Shown one piece after another: positions 34,491-44,009 of a DNA stretch of 64,000 bases. Both the position numbers and the translations under genes were made by a program. The DNA is taken from positions 1 to 64,000 of the forward strand of contig NZ_VDMJ01000009.1 of NCBI RefSeq assembly GCF_006335115.1. Reading direction: 5' to 3'. The DNA comes from Streptomyces sp. NP160 (lineage in GTDB: Bacteria > Actinomycetota > Actinomycetes > Actinomycetales > Quadrisphaeraceae). Numbering within the stretch: position 1 is the first letter of the stretch; each line of letters starts with the position of its first letter. Below the pieces are notes generated by a model that had not been told where the DNA came from, ran no database searches, and worked only from the letters and a program-made list of their open reading frames with translations.

Positions 34491-35971
34491 CCCAGGGAGG
34501 CCCTCAGCGCCCCCAGGCGCGCCAGGCTGCTGTCCCGCCCCAGCAGCTCCATCGACTCGAACAGCGGCGGCGACACGCGCCGTCCGGTGACGGCGACGCG
34601 CAGCGGCGCGAAGGCGAACTTGGGCTTGACGCCCAGCCCGTCGACGAGGGCCTCGCGCAGCGACGCCTCCAGCGCGGCGGCGGTCCAGCCGTCGTCGTCG
34701 AGGCCCTCCAGGGCGCTCACCGAGGCGTCGAGGACGTCAGCAGCCTCCGGGCGCAGGGAGGAGCGGGCGTCCTCCTCGACCACGAGGGCGTCGTCGGCGG
34801 CGAAGAGGAAGCCGAGCATCGGCGCGGCCTCGCCGAGCAGCACCATGCGCTCCTGCACCAGCGGCGCCGCCGCGGTCAGCACCTGCAGCTGCCGCTCGCT
34901 CGGGTGCTCGGACAGCACGCCGTCGGACTGCAGCCGGGCGAGGACCCGGTCGCGGAAGTCCTCCGGGGCCAGCAGGCGGACGTGCGCGGCGTTGATGGCC
35001 TCGGCCTTGCGCAGGTCGAACCGCGACGGGCTCGCGACGACGTCGGCGATGTCGAACGCCTCGACCATCTCCGCGGGCGTGAAGACGTCGCGGTCGGGAC
35101 CGATCGACCACCCGAGCAGCGCGAGGTAGTTCAGCAGCCCTTCGGGCAGGAACCCGCGCTCGCGGTGCACGAAGAGGTTGGACTCCGGGTCTCGCTTGGA
35201 CAGCTTCCGGTTGCCCTCGCCCATGACGTACGGCATGTGCCCGTACAGCGGCGTGACCGTCGCCGTCCCGATGGCCTTGAGGGCGTCGAACAGCGCCAGC
35301 TGCCGGGGCGTGGAGGAGAGCAGGTCCTCGCCGCGCAGCACGTGGGTGATGCCCATGAGCGCGTCGTCGACGGGGTTGACCAGCGTGTACAGGGGCGTGC
35401 CGTCGGCGCGGGCCACCACGTAGTCGGGCACCGACCCGGCGGGGAAGCGCACCTCGCCGCGCACGAGGTCGTGGAAGGAGTGGTCGCCGTCGGGCATCCG
35501 CAGGCGCCACACCGGCTCGCGGCCGGCGGCCCTGAACTGCTGCTTGGCGGCCTCCGTCGTGTCGCGGTCGGCGTTGTCGTACCCGCGCTGGGGGTCCTCC
35601 CCCGCGGCCCGGCGCCGCTCGGCGGCCTCCTCCGGGGTGGAGAACGACTCGTAGACGTACCCGCCCTCGACCAGCTTCCGGAGCACGTCCGCGTACAGCT
35701 CGCTGCGCTGGGACTGCCGGTACGGCTCGTGCGGGCCGCCGACCTCCACGCCCTCGTCCCAGTCCAGGCCCAGCCAGCGCAGCGCCTCCACCATCTGGTG
35801 GTAGCTCTCCTCGCTGTGGCGGGCGAGGTCGGTGTCCTCGATGCGCAGCACGAAGGTGCCGCCGGTGTGGCGGGCGTAGGCCCAGTTGAACAGCGCCGTG
35901 CGCAGGAACCCGACGTGGGGCACGCCGGTCGGGGACGGCGCGATGCGGACCCTGACCGGGCTGGCGCTCAT
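34487..35971 (-). CDS. gltX: Glutamate--tRNA ligase
   Basis: GluRS of 494 residues charges tRNA-Glu and, in organisms lacking GlnRS, tRNA-Gln for GatCAB conversion. The class I motifs are [20 protein letters not shown] (HVGF as the HIGH box) and [14 protein letters not shown] (KLSKR). [18 protein letters not shown] and [12 protein letters not shown] are also typical. ATG 35971 makes an ATGA overlap with the upstream FAH-family gene. The two tRNAs it would charge lie downstream in the same orientation. Confidence 0.97.
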   Translation of the reverse strand: MSASPVRVRIAPSPTGVPHVGFLRTALFNWAYARHTGGTFVLRIEDTDLARHSEESYHQMVEALRWLGLDWDEGVEVGGPHEPYRQSQRSELYADVLRKLVEGGYVYESFSTPEEAAERRRAAGEDPQRGYDNADRDTTEAAKQQFRAAGREPVWRLRMPDGDHSFHDLVRGEVRFPAGSVPDYVVARADGTPLYTLVNPVDDALMGITHVLRGEDLLSSTPRQLALFDALKAIGTATVTPLYGHMPYVMGEGNRKLSKRDPESNLFVHRERGFLPEGLLNYLALLGWSIGPDRDVFTPAEMVEAFDIADVVASPSRFDLRKAEAINAAHVRLLAPEDFRDRVLARLQSDGVLSEHPSERQLQVLTAAAPLVQERMVLLGEAAPMLGFLFAADDALVVEEDARSSLRPEAADVLDASVSALEGLDDDGWTAAALEASLREALVDGLGVKPKFAFAPLRVAVTGRRVSPPLFESMELLGRDSSLARLGALRASLG

Positions 35972-36753
35972 CGCCGCACCACCGGGTTGCTCAGCACGCC
36001 GATGCCCTCGACCTCGACCTCGACGCGCTGGCCCTCGCGCAGCTGCCCGACGCCGGCGGGGGTGCCGGTGAGGATGACGTCGCCGGGGAGCAGCGTGAAC
36101 GCGCGGCTGGCGGTGGCGACGAGCTCGGCGACGCCGAAGACCATGTCCCTGGTGGTGCCGTCCTGCACCGTCTTCCCGTCGAGGCGGGTCTGCAGGCGCA
36201 GGTCCTCGACGTCCTCGAGCGTCAGGTCGGGGACGATGTAGGGGCCCAGCGGCTTGGAGGAGTCGAAGCCCTTGGCCCGGGCCCACTGCCCGTCGCCCTT
36301 CTGCCAGTCGCGGGCCGTGACGTCGTTGGCGACGGTGTAGCCGAAGACCACCTCGGCCACCCGGTCCTCCGGGACGTCCTTGCAGACCCGGCCGATGACG
36401 ACGGCGAGCTCGCCCTCGTAGTCGACGCGCTCGGAGCCCTCGGGCAGGACCACCGGGTCCCCGGGTCCGATGACGGCGGTGTTCGGCACGAGGAACATCA
36501 GCGGCTTCTCGGGCAGCTCGTTGCCCATCTCCTTGGCGTGGTCGGCGTAGTTGCGCCCGATGCCCACGACCTTGCTCCGGGGGATCACCGGTGCCAGCAG
36601 GCGCGCGTCGGCCAGGGGCACGCGCTCGCCCGTGGGCTGCAGCGGGGCGTACAGCGGGTCGCCGACGACGACGTGGATCACCTCCTCACCGGCGTCTCCC
36701 TCGACGAGGCCGAACCTCGGGTCGTCTCCGGTGGTGAACCTGGTGATGCGCAC
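35968..36753 (-). CDS. Fumarylacetoacetate hydrolase family protein
   Basis: This 261-residue metal-dependent hydrolase/decarboxylase-fold protein has [20 protein letters not shown] and [20 protein letters not shown]. The metal-binding [19 protein letters not shown] carries ExE residues, and [27 protein letters not shown] and [16 protein letters not shown] follow. The family includes acylpyruvases and HpaG-type isomerases; the substrate is not clear. GTG 36753 has TAGGCT ending six bases upstream. It is the first gene of a transcript continuing into gltX. Confidence 0.93.
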   Translation of the reverse strand: MRITRFTTGDDPRFGLVEGDAGEEVIHVVVGDPLYAPLQPTGERVPLADARLLAPVIPRSKVVGIGRNYADHAKEMGNELPEKPLMFLVPNTAVIGPGDPVVLPEGSERVDYEGELAVVIGRVCKDVPEDRVAEVVFGYTVANDVTARDWQKGDGQWARAKGFDSSKPLGPYIVPDLTLEDVEDLRLQTRLDGKTVQDGTTRDMVFGVAELVATASRAFTLLPGDVILTGTPAGVGQLREGQRVEVEVEGIGVLSNPVVRR

Positions 36754-36805
36754 CCGGCAAGCCTAGGTCCGGCCGCCGCGCCGCCCCTCCCCCGGGCGTG
36801 ATCAT

Positions 36806-36841
36806 GGGCGGTCGGCCACTTGCTGAGGTGGCCGACCGCCC
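36806..36841 (-). terminator. Terminator hairpin after the 234-residue membrane protein gene
   Basis: Arms GGGCGGTCGGCCAC (36806-36819) and GTGGCCGACCGCCC (36828-36841) form a perfect 14-base stem with an eight-base loop. It lies 24 bases beyond the stop of the gene at 36866-37570. CGTGATCATGG, an 11-mer also found at 46553 and inverted at 47085, abuts it at 36797-36807. Confidence 0.8.
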
Positions 36842-36865
36842 ACGACCGCGCAGAGCAGTGCGGGG

Positions 36866-37570
36866 TCAGTCGCGCGCTCCGGTCAGGTGGGGCCGCGCGG
36901 CGACGAGGAGGCCGAGGGCCGTGTAGCCGGTGAGCACGACGGTGGCGCTGGCCGCGTCGATGGCCCCGGTGCCGAACAGGGCGATCGCGGTCATGACCAG
37001 CGGGAAGTACGCCTCGGCCCACAGCGGCACGAACCGCAGCGCTCCGCGCCACCGCCCCACCACGGCCACCTTCACGGCGATGACGAGCATGCCCAGCATC
37101 GACAGCGGCCAGAACATGTCCACCACCACCAGCCAGGTCGGGTGGGTGGTGAAGAAGACGGTGGTCAGCACCGTCGAGACCGTGGCCACGCCGAGCAGGA
37201 CGTGCTCCACGGCGAGCATCCCGCGGGCGAGCCTCGAGGTGCCGGTGGCCCTGGTCGCCCACATGACGCGCAGGAGGGCGAAGACGCCGACCTGGAAGGC
37301 GAGGCCGGCAGCCTCGCTGACCCGCCCGATGACCGGGGACTCCTCGTTCAGGCCGATGGCGAGGGTGGCGACGGCCCACACGAGGCCGCCGGCGGCGAGG
37401 ACGAGGCCGCGGCGGCGCACCCAGCTGGCCGTGGGCGGGTCGGCCAGCGGCGCGTGCTGGCGGCGGCCGCGCTGCGCCGGGACCTGCGCCGGGACCTGCG
37501 CCGCGGCGGGGGCGCCGGTGGTGGTGAGGAGGTCGGTGCGGGCGGGGGCGGGGCGGTCGGTGAGGGACAC
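36866..37570 (-). CDS. Integral membrane protein of unknown function
   Basis: This 234-residue protein has a hydrophilic, Pro/Ala/Gln-rich N-terminus of about 50 residues containing a short repeat (AQVPAQVPAQ). About six helices follow: GLVLAAGGLVWAVATLAIGL, AAGLAFQVGVFALLRVM, LAVEHVLLGVATVSTVLTTV, WLVVVDMFWPLSMLGMLVIA, AEAYFPLVMTAIALFGTG and a final one. A GGAG Shine-Dalgarno sequence precedes GTG 37570. It is divergent from a sensor kinase; whether it is a partner or target of that kinase is open. I do not recognise a family. Confidence 0.75.
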   Translation of the reverse strand: MSLTDRPAPARTDLLTTTGAPAAAQVPAQVPAQRGRRQHAPLADPPTASWVRRRGLVLAAGGLVWAVATLAIGLNEESPVIGRVSEAAGLAFQVGVFALLRVMWATRATGTSRLARGMLAVEHVLLGVATVSTVLTTVFFTTHPTWLVVVDMFWPLSMLGMLVIAVKVAVVGRWRGALRFVPLWAEAYFPLVMTAIALFGTGAIDAASATVVLTGYTALGLLVAARPHLTGARD

Positions 37571-37696
37571 GGTGGGCTCCTGAGCGGTGAGGCGGGCGGC
37601 GGCTGGCCGTCCGAGGGGGTCGTGCTGACGAGGACGACGCTCCTCGGCGCGGCGTCCCGGGCGTCAGGGCCGCACGCTCCCGTGCTGGTCACGTCC

Positions 37697-37740
37697 GGTG
37701 TCCCGGCCGTCCGGGACACCGCGACCCGGGACAGCGGGAC
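37697..37740. promoter_or_regulatory. Inverted repeat and CGGGAC direct repeats upstream of the kinase
   Basis: GGTGTCCCG (37697-37705) and CGGGACACC (37712-37720) form a perfect nine-base dyad with a six-base spacer. CGGGAC recurs at 37727 and 37735. This cluster ends 23 bases before the kinase GTG and could be an operator, for example of the NarL-type regulator encoded after it. Confidence 0.5.
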
Positions 37741-37763
37741 GCGGGCGGTGCCACCATCGGCGG

Positions 37764-39881
37764 GTGCGCGAGCTGGTGCGCCCGACCGGGGCGCTCGTGG
37801 TGGCCGCCTGCGCGGCGGCCCTGCTGGTGAGCGCCGTGCTCGACGCCCGCTCGCCCGTGCCCGAGGTGCCGGACGTGGCGAGCACCGGCTGGAGCACGGC
37901 CCTGACCGGTCTGCTCCTCGCCGTCCCGGGAGCTCTCGTGCAGGCGCGCGGTCCCCGGCCGGTGCGCCGCGGACGCGACCGGACGCACCCCGTCGCCGTC
38001 GTCCTGCTGGTCGGGGGGCTGCTGTGGGCGGTGGACGGCGTCTCGGCGTCCTGGCTGCTGCACGCCCTGATCGCCGGAGAGGGCGCCGGCGCCACCGCGG
38101 CGTTCTGGTCCTACAACCGGCTCGGCGCGTGGCTGCTGATGCCGCTGCCGCTCGTGCTGGTGCTCGTGCACGACGGTGGCCTGCCGCGCGGGGCGTTCTG
38201 GCGGCCGGCGGTGCTGCTGAGCCTGGCCAGCACGGCGCTGCTGCCGGTGGTGGTGCTCGGCGTGCCGTCGGCCGTGGTCGGGCAGCCGCCGGTGCCTGGC
38301 GTCGACCTCGACCCGACGCCCGTCCCGCTCCCCGAGCCGGTGTGGGCCGTGCTGTGGGGACTGGCGCGGGCGCTGGTGCCGGTGAGCCTGCTGGTGCCGT
38401 TCGCGCTGCTCGTGGCGCGCTCGCGCGGCCCGGCCGGCCCCGCCCGCGACCGCAGCCGCTGGATGCTCTGGTCGGCCCTGGTCGCCGTCGTCACCATGCT
38501 GACCGTCTGGGCGCTGCCCGACGGGTTCGCCTCGGCGGCGCTGACGGTCTCGTGCGGGGTGGTCGCCGCCTCGTGCGCGGTGGCGCTGGTGCGACCCGAC
38601 CTCGTGGACGTCGACAGGCTGCTCGGCGGCACGCTGGTGTGGGCGCTGGTGGCGGGCTCGGTCGTCGTCGTCGACGTGGTCCTCGTGGCGGCGGCCTCGG
38701 CGCTGCTGGGCCGCGGCCTGGCCGAGCGGGAGGCCGCGCTGGTGGCGGTGCTGCTGGTGACGGCCGTGTACGGGCCGCTGCGCGAGCGCGTGTGGGCCGC
38801 GGTGCGCCGCCTCGTGCTGGGAGACCGCGACGACCCGTGGCACGCGCTGTCGTCCCTGGCGCAGGCGCTGGAGCGCTCCGGGTCGGCGCGCGAGCAGCTG
38901 GTCGCCGTGGCCGGGTCGGTGGCGCACGCGTTCCGGGTGGACGCGGTGGTGGTGGAGGTGGAGCGCGCGGACGGCGGCAGCCTGGTCGCGGTGCACGGCC
39001 GCCACCTGGAGCCGCACGCCCGGCGAGAGCTCCCGGTCACCTACCGCGACCAGCCGCTGGGCCGGCTGCTGCTGCCGGCCGGCGGTGCGGGCCGCAGCCG
39101 GCTGTCGCGCCGCGACGAGCGGCTCCTGGGCGACCTGGTCCGCCAGGCCGCGCTCGCGGCCCGCGCCGAGGCGCTCGCGGAGGACCTCCAGGCGAGCCGC
39201 GCCCGGATCCTCGCGGTGCGCGAGGAGGACCGCCGCCGCGTGCGCCGCGACCTGCACGACGGCCTCGGACCCGTCCTCGGTGCCGCGGTGATGGCCGTCG
39301 ACACCGTCCGCAACCTCGCGCCCGACCTGCCCGAGCCGGCGCAGCGGATGCTCGGCAGGGTCCGCGACGACGTCCAGGAGGCGCTCGGGGAGGTCCGCCG
39401 GCTCGTGCACGAGCTGCGCCCGCCGGCGCTGGACGACCTGGGCCTGGTGGGCGCGCTGCGCCAGCACGCCGAGCGGCTCGGCGTGGGCGGGCTCGACGTG
39501 CGCGTGGACGCCGCCGGTGACCTCGACGCCGCGGCGCTGCCCGCCGCGGTGGAGGTGGCGGCCTACCGGATCGCCGGCGAGGCGGTCACCAACACCGCCC
39601 GGCACGCCCGCGCCACCCGGTGCTCGGTCCACCTGGAGCGGAGGGGCGGCGCGCTCGCGGTGGTCGTCGACGACGACGGCCGCGGCATCGACCCGGCTGC
39701 TCCCGCCGGAGTGGGCCTCGCCTCCCTCAAGGAGCGGGCCCGTGAGCTGGGCGGCACCTGCGCCGTGACGTGCCCGCCCGGCGGCGGCACGCGCGTGGAG
39801 GCGCTGCTGCCGCTGGCAGCTGCCGAGACCTCCGGCGAGCCAGCCGCAGCCGCCGTCCCCCAGCAGGTGGCCCGTGCCTGA
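37764..39881 (+). CDS. Multi-helix sensor histidine kinase (HisKA_3 / NarL-linked)
   Basis: This 705-residue kinase has nine to ten membrane helices over residues 8-330, for example LVVAACAAALLVSAVLDA and VLLVGGLLWAVDGV. A cytoplasmic GAF-like segment (about 350-470) follows, then the HisKA_3 H-box RRDLHDGLGPVLGAAVMAVD with His near 497. The ATP domain has N-box [32 protein letters not shown] and CPPGGGTRVEALLPL. GTG 37764 has CACCAT ending six bases upstream. The last eight bases overlap the response regulator gene, making a clear pair. The signal is unknown. Confidence 0.93.
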   Translation: MRELVRPTGALVVAACAAALLVSAVLDARSPVPEVPDVASTGWSTALTGLLLAVPGALVQARGPRPVRRGRDRTHPVAVVLLVGGLLWAVDGVSASWLLHALIAGEGAGATAAFWSYNRLGAWLLMPLPLVLVLVHDGGLPRGAFWRPAVLLSLASTALLPVVVLGVPSAVVGQPPVPGVDLDPTPVPLPEPVWAVLWGLARALVPVSLLVPFALLVARSRGPAGPARDRSRWMLWSALVAVVTMLTVWALPDGFASAALTVSCGVVAASCAVALVRPDLVDVDRLLGGTLVWALVAGSVVVVDVVLVAAASALLGRGLAEREAALVAVLLVTAVYGPLRERVWAAVRRLVLGDRDDPWHALSSLAQALERSGSAREQLVAVAGSVAHAFRVDAVVVEVERADGGSLVAVHGRHLEPHARRELPVTYRDQPLGRLLLPAGGAGRSRLSRRDERLLGDLVRQAALAARAEALAEDLQASRARILAVREEDRRRVRRDLHDGLGPVLGAAVMAVDTVRNLAPDLPEPAQRMLGRVRDDVQEALGEVRRLVHELRPPALDDLGLVGALRQHAERLGVGGLDVRVDAAGDLDAAALPAAVEVAAYRIAGEAVTNTARHARATRCSVHLERRGGALAVVVDDDGRGIDPAAPAGVGLASLKERARELGGTCAVTCPPGGGTRVEALLPLAAAETSGEPAAAAVPQQVARA

Positions 39882-40596
39882 CGCGGTCCCCCGGGTCCTC
39901 GTCGTGGACGACCACCCGCTGTTCCGGGACGGCGTCGCCGCGCTGCTGGCGTCCACGGGCGTGGTGGAGGTGGTGGGGACGGCCGCCGACGGCGAGCGGG
40001 CGCTGGCCGCGGTGTCCGAGCACGACCCCGACGTCGTGCTCATGGACGTGCAGATGCCCGTGCTCGACGGCGTGGCCGCCACCCGCCGGCTCGTGGAGGC
40101 GGGCGCGCGCGCCGCCGTCGTCGTCCTGACGATGTCGGAGGAGGACGCGACGGTGTTCGCGGCCGTACGCGCCGGGGCGCGCGGCTACCTGCTCAAGGGT
40201 TCCGGCCAGGAGGAGCTGGTGGCGGCCGTGCGGGCCGCTGCGACCGGCGGGGCGGTGTTCGGGGCCGCGCTCGCCGGGCGCATGGCGGCGTTCTTCTCCG
40301 CTCCCCCCGCCACGCCCACGGCCGCCGCGGCCTTCCCCGAGCTGACCGCCCGCGAGGCGGAGGTGCTCGAGCTGCTGGCCGCCGGTCGCAGCAACGCCGA
40401 GATCGCGCAGGCGCTGTTCCTGTCGTCCAAGACCGTGCGCAACGTGGTGTCAGCGGTGCTGGCCAAGCTGCAGGCGGCCGACCGCACCGAGGCGGCCGCC
40501 CGCGCGCACGAGGCCGGCATCACCCCGCCCCAGGTGGGGAGCCTGGGACCCGGTGGGCAGGCTGGAGACCGGGTCAGGGGCGGGAAGCGGACCTGA
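39874..40596 (+). CDS. NarL/FixJ-family response regulator
   Basis: This 240-residue regulator has a receiver domain (RVLVVDDHPLFRDGVAALLA), phosphoacceptor Asp58 in DVVLMDVQMP, and the Lys in GYLLKGSGQEELV. The LuxR helix-turn-helix has LTAREAEVLELLAAGRSNAE and LSSKTVRNVVSAVLAKLQAA. The atypical Gly-rich basic tail (GPGGQAGDRVRGGKRT) is encoded by the left arm and loop of a stem that ends past the stop codon. It overlaps its kinase gene by eight bases. Confidence 0.95.
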   Translation: MPDAVPRVLVVDDHPLFRDGVAALLASTGVVEVVGTAADGERALAAVSEHDPDVVLMDVQMPVLDGVAATRRLVEAGARAAVVVLTMSEEDATVFAAVRAGARGYLLKGSGQEELVAAVRAAATGGAVFGAALAGRMAAFFSAPPATPTAAAAFPELTAREAEVLELLAAGRSNAEIAQALFLSSKTVRNVVSAVLAKLQAADRTEAAARAHEAGITPPQVGSLGPGGQAGDRVRGGKRT

Positions 40597-40608
40597 GCCT
40601 GCCCACCG
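40551..40608 (+). terminator. Terminator-like stem spanning the regulator stop codon
   Basis: CGGTGGGCAGGCT (40551-40563) pairs with AGCCTGCCCACCG (40596-40608), a perfect 13-base stem. The 32-base loop contains the last coding bases. The left arm is inside the reading frame, so ribosomes would melt it until translation ends. The convergent rnhA gene ends 47 bases away. Confidence 0.5.
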
Positions 40609-40654
40609 GACGCGGGCGCAGGCGCGGGCGCCGGCCGGGACGGCCGGCCGGCGG

Positions 40655-41131
40655 TCAGCGGGCGGCGGCGCGGACCTGGTCGACGCCCTTGTTGGCCAGG
40701 GCGTCGGCGGCCTCGTTGCCGGGGTCGCCGGCGTGGCCCTTGACCCAGCGCCACTGCACGTCGTGCCGGGCGACGGCCTCGTCCAGGGCCCGCCACAGCT
40801 CGGCGTTCTTCACCGGCTGCTTGGACGCGGTGCGCCACCCGTTGCGCTTCCACCCGGCGATCCAGCTCTGGATGCCCTGCATGACGTAGGTCGAGTCGAC
40901 GTGGAGCAGCACCGTCGAGCGCCGCTTGAGTGCGCCCAGGCCCTCGATGACGGCGGTGAGCTCCATGCGGTTGTTCGTGGTGGTCGCCTCACCGCCGAAC
41001 ATCTCCTTGGTGTGCTCCCCCGACCGCATGAGCACGCCCCAGCCTCCGACGCCGGGGTTGCCCTTGCACGCGCCGTCGGTCCACATCTCCACGACGGGCT
41101 GCTCGGGCTGCTCCTCGCTGGCGCCGCTCAC
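40655..41131 (-). CDS. rnhA: Ribonuclease HI
   Basis: This 158-residue enzyme degrades RNA in RNA-DNA hybrids. All catalytic acidic residues are visible: Asp in [17 protein letters not shown], Glu in [13 protein letters not shown], Asp in [12 protein letters not shown] and Asp in [22 protein letters not shown] is the handle-end motif with the His. A short Glu/Gln-rich tail ([11 protein letters not shown]) precedes the domain. GTG 41131 gives a GTGA overlap with the cimA stop, so it is probably co-translated with cimA. Confidence 0.96.
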   Translation of the reverse strand: MSGASEEQPEQPVVEMWTDGACKGNPGVGGWGVLMRSGEHTKEMFGGEATTTNNRMELTAVIEGLGALKRRSTVLLHVDSTYVMQGIQSWIAGWKRNGWRTASKQPVKNAELWRALDEAVARHDVQWRWVKGHAGDPGNEAADALANKGVDQVRAAAR

Positions 41132-42780
41132 GCCGGGGACACCGCCGGGGCCGCCTCGGGCGCCGGGACGCCGGCCTTCAGCAGGCCGTAGGTGATGCCG
41201 TCGACGAGCGCCTGCCAGGACGCCTCGACGAGGTTGGGCGCCACGCCCACCGTCGTCCAGGTGGCCCGCCCGTCGGTGGTGTCGATGAGCACCCGCGTGG
41301 TGGCGTCCGTGCCGGCGTCGGCGTCGAGGATGCGCACCCGGAAGTCGGTGAGGTCCAGCCCGGCGATCTGCGGGTAGACCGGGATGAGGGCCTGGCGCAG
41401 CGCGGCGTCGAGGGCGTTGACGGGCCCGTTGCCCTCCCCGGTCGCCACGAGGCGCTGCCCACCGGCACGCAGCTTCACGGTGGCCTCCGACGTCGGGCCG
41501 GTGCCCTTGCCGTGCTCGATGAACGCCCGCCAGCTCTCCACCTCGAAGTAGGCGGGGCGGGCGCCGTCGCGGACCTCGCGCAGCAGCAGGTCGAAGCTGG
41601 CGTCGGCGGCCTCGAAGGTCCACCCGGCCAGCTCGAGCTCCTTGACCCGGGCGACGGCGCGGGAGAGCACGTCCTGGTCTCCGGCGAGGTCGTGGCCGAG
41701 CTCGCGGCCCTTGAGCTCGATGGAGGCGCGCCCGGCCATGTCGGACACGAGCATCCGCATGTCGTTGCCGACGGCGGTGGGGTCGGTGTGCTGGTAGAGG
41801 TCGGGGTCGACGCGGATGGCGCTGGCGTGCAGCCCCGCCTTGTGCGCGAACGCCGAGGCGCCCACGTACGGCGAGCGCGCGTACATCGCCACGTTGGTGA
41901 TCTCCGCGACCGCGTGGGTGATGCGGGTGGCCTCGCGCAGGCACTCCGCGGGCACCACCTGCTGGCCGAGCTTGAGGACGAGGTCGGCGACGACGACGAC
42001 GAGGTCGGCGTTGCCCGTCCGCTCGCCGTACCCGTTCACGCAGCCCTGGACGTGGGTGGCGCCCGCGCGCACGGCCGCGAGGGAGTTGGCGACGGCGCAG
42101 CCGGAGTCGTTGTGGGCGTGCATCCCGACCCGCGTCCCGGGGGGCGAGGCGGCGAGCGTCGCCGCCACGACCTCCTCCACCTCGTGCGGCAGCCGGCCGC
42201 CGTTGGTGTCGCACAGGACGACGGCCTCCGCGCCGGCCTCCACGGCGGTGCGGACGACGGCGAGGGCGTGGTCCCGGTCGAGCTCGTACCCGTCGAAGTA
42301 GTGCTCGGCGTCGAGGAAGACCCGCCGGCCGTGCGCCACGAGGTGCTCCACGGTGTCGCGCACCATGGCGAGGTTCTCCTCCTCGGTGGTGCGCAGCGCC
42401 AGCTTCACGTGGCCGACGTGGCTCTTGGCGACGATGGTCACCACAGGCGTCTCGGCGTCGAGCAGCGCCTGCACCTGCGGGTCGGTGGCGGCCGAGCCGC
42501 CGGCCCGGCGCGTGGCCCCGAACGCCGCGAGCACCGCGTGGCGCAGGTGCAGCTCGGTGCGGGCGCGGGCGAAGAACTCCGTGTCGCGCGGGTTGGCGCC
42601 GGGCCACCCGCCCTCGATGAAGCCGACGCCGAGCTCGTCGAGGTGCGCGGCGATGGCCAGCTTGTCGGCGACGGAGAGGTTGAGCCCCTCCTGCTGGGCG
42701 CCGTCGCGCAGGGTCGTGTCGTAGACCTGCACCTCGGGCAGGACGGCGTCCGCCGTCGGCGTCGGGGTCGTCGAGCTCAT
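41128..42780 (-). CDS. cimA: Citramalate synthase
   Basis: CimA condenses acetyl-CoA and pyruvate to citramalate, feeding isoleucine synthesis without threonine. The 550-residue protein has [20 protein letters not shown] (TLRDG metal motif) and [35 protein letters not shown] (HxH metal ligands), [14 protein letters not shown] and a C-terminal LeuA-like regulatory domain ([20 protein letters not shown]) follow. The FIEGGWPG motif separates this group from LeuA and homocitrate synthase. GAGGAG precedes the ATG, 11 bases after the ilvE stop. Confidence 0.94.
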   Translation of the reverse strand: MSSTTPTPTADAVLPEVQVYDTTLRDGAQQEGLNLSVADKLAIAAHLDELGVGFIEGGWPGANPRDTEFFARARTELHLRHAVLAAFGATRRAGGSAATDPQVQALLDAETPVVTIVAKSHVGHVKLALRTTEEENLAMVRDTVEHLVAHGRRVFLDAEHYFDGYELDRDHALAVVRTAVEAGAEAVVLCDTNGGRLPHEVEEVVAATLAASPPGTRVGMHAHNDSGCAVANSLAAVRAGATHVQGCVNGYGERTGNADLVVVVADLVLKLGQQVVPAECLREATRITHAVAEITNVAMYARSPYVGASAFAHKAGLHASAIRVDPDLYQHTDPTAVGNDMRMLVSDMAGRASIELKGRELGHDLAGDQDVLSRAVARVKELELAGWTFEAADASFDLLLREVRDGARPAYFEVESWRAFIEHGKGTGPTSEATVKLRAGGQRLVATGEGNGPVNALDAALRQALIPVYPQIAGLDLTDFRVRILDADAGTDATTRVLIDTTDGRATWTTVGVAPNLVEASWQALVDGITYGLLKAGVPAPEAAPAVSPA

Positions 42781-42791
42781 CGTGGGTCTCC

Positions 42792-43910
42792 TCAGACCAG
42801 GCGGTGCATCCAGCCGCGGCGGTCCTCGGCGCGGCCGTACTGGACGTCGAGCAGGGTGGCGCGGACCGCCTCGGTGACCTTGCCGGCCACGTCGGCGTCC
42901 GCGGCGGCCGGCTTGGTGTCGCCGCCGTCCACGAAGCTGCCGATGGGCGTGACCACGGCCGCGGTGCCGCAGGCGAACGCCTCGGTGACCTCGCCGCTGG
43001 CGACCATGGCCAGCCAGTCGTCGAGGGCGATGCGCTGCTCCACGGGCTGCAGGCCCATGTCACGGGCGATCTCCAGGATGGAGTCGCGGGTGACGCCCTC
43101 CAGGATGGAGCCGGTCAGCTCCGGCGTCAGCAGGCGGCCGTCGGCGGTGACCAGGAAGACGTTCATGCCCCCCAGCTCCTCCACCCACCGCTGCTCCGCG
43201 GCGTCGAGGAAGACCACCTGGTCGCAGCCGGCGGCGTAGGCCTCCTGCTGCGCGAGCAGGCTGGCGGCGTAGTTGCCGCCGCACTTGGCGGCTCCGGTGC
43301 CGCCCGCGGCGGCGCGCGTGTAGGTGCGGCTGACCAGGAGCTTCACCGGGCGGGGCCCGGAGGTGAAGTAGGAGCCTGCCGGAGAGGCGATGACGAGGTA
43401 GTCCACCTTCGCCGCGGGGCGCACGCCGAGGAACGCCTCGGAGGCGAACATGAACGGCCGCAGGTAGAGGCTGGTCTCGCCCCCGGTGGGCACCCACGCC
43501 TCGTCGGCGGAGACCAGCGCCTCCAGCGAGGCGAGGAAGTCGGCCTCGGGCAGCTCCGGCAGCGCCAGGCGGCGCGCTGAGCGTGCGAACCGGGCGGCGT
43601 TGGCCTGCGGGCGGAACGTCCACACCGAGCCGTCGGCCCACCGGTAGGCCTTCATGCCCTCGAAGACCTCCTGCGCGTAGTGCAGGACGGCCGCCGAGGG
43701 GTCCATGAGCAGCGGTCCGTAGGGCTCCACGCGGGCCTGTCCCCAGCCGCTCTCGGCGGTCCAGACGGCGTGCGCCATGTGGTCGGTGAAGTGCTTGCCG
43801 AAGCCCGGGGCGGCCAGCACGGCCGCGCGGTCTGCGTCCGAGACGGGGGCGGGGTGCGGCTGGCGCTCGAAGGACAGCGGCGCGGGGGCCTGCAGGCTGT
43901 CAGCGGACAT
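42792..43910 (-). CDS. ilvE: Branched-chain amino acid aminotransferase
   Basis: IlvE makes the last, PLP-dependent step of valine, leucine and isoleucine synthesis. The 372-residue protein has [28 protein letters not shown] and [14 protein letters not shown]. The PLP lysine is Lys209 in [15 protein letters not shown], and [17 protein letters not shown] closes the site. The ATG lacks a Shine-Dalgarno sequence and has TACGCT ending eight bases upstream, inside the dyad shared with ilvD. It is the first gene of ilvE-cimA-rnhA. Confidence 0.97.
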   Translation of the reverse strand: MSADSLQAPAPLSFERQPHPAPVSDADRAAVLAAPGFGKHFTDHMAHAVWTAESGWGQARVEPYGPLLMDPSAAVLHYAQEVFEGMKAYRWADGSVWTFRPQANAARFARSARRLALPELPEADFLASLEALVSADEAWVPTGGETSLYLRPFMFASEAFLGVRPAAKVDYLVIASPAGSYFTSGPRPVKLLVSRTYTRAAAGGTGAAKCGGNYAASLLAQQEAYAAGCDQVVFLDAAEQRWVEELGGMNVFLVTADGRLLTPELTGSILEGVTRDSILEIARDMGLQPVEQRIALDDWLAMVASGEVTEAFACGTAAVVTPIGSFVDGGDTKPAAADADVAGKVTEAVRATLLDVQYGRAEDRRGWMHRLV

Positions 43911-43926
43911 GCTACGGAAGCGTAGC
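43911..43926 (-). promoter_or_regulatory. ilvE promoter dyad CTACG-N4-CGTAG
   Basis: GCTACG-GAAG-CGTAGC is a perfect dyad with six-base arms directly upstream of the ilvE ATG. The -10-like TACGCT (minus strand, 43919-43924) lies inside it, so a bound protein would block initiation. The core CTACG-N4-CGTAG recurs at the ilvD promoter. Confidence 0.65.
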
Positions 43927-44009
43927 CTCTGGCGCCCCGGGCCCCTGCAGCCTCCGCCGCGGACGGCGGACGGCGGGCGGCGCGCGGCCCGGGCGGGCAC
44001 CATCTCGGG

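Noticed and set aside
43908-43916. TAGCAT at the ilvE start as an alternative -10, matching the ilvD layout exactly.
   Set aside because: It would place the transcription start inside the conserved N-terminus of IlvE with no suitable downstream start codon.
43922-43936. GTAGCCTCTGGCGCC near ilvE resembles GTAGCCTCTGGGGCC upstream of leuB.
   Set aside because: The two copies are in opposite orientation relative to their genes and each overlaps a different promoter position. The match may be chance, so no shared operator is claimed.
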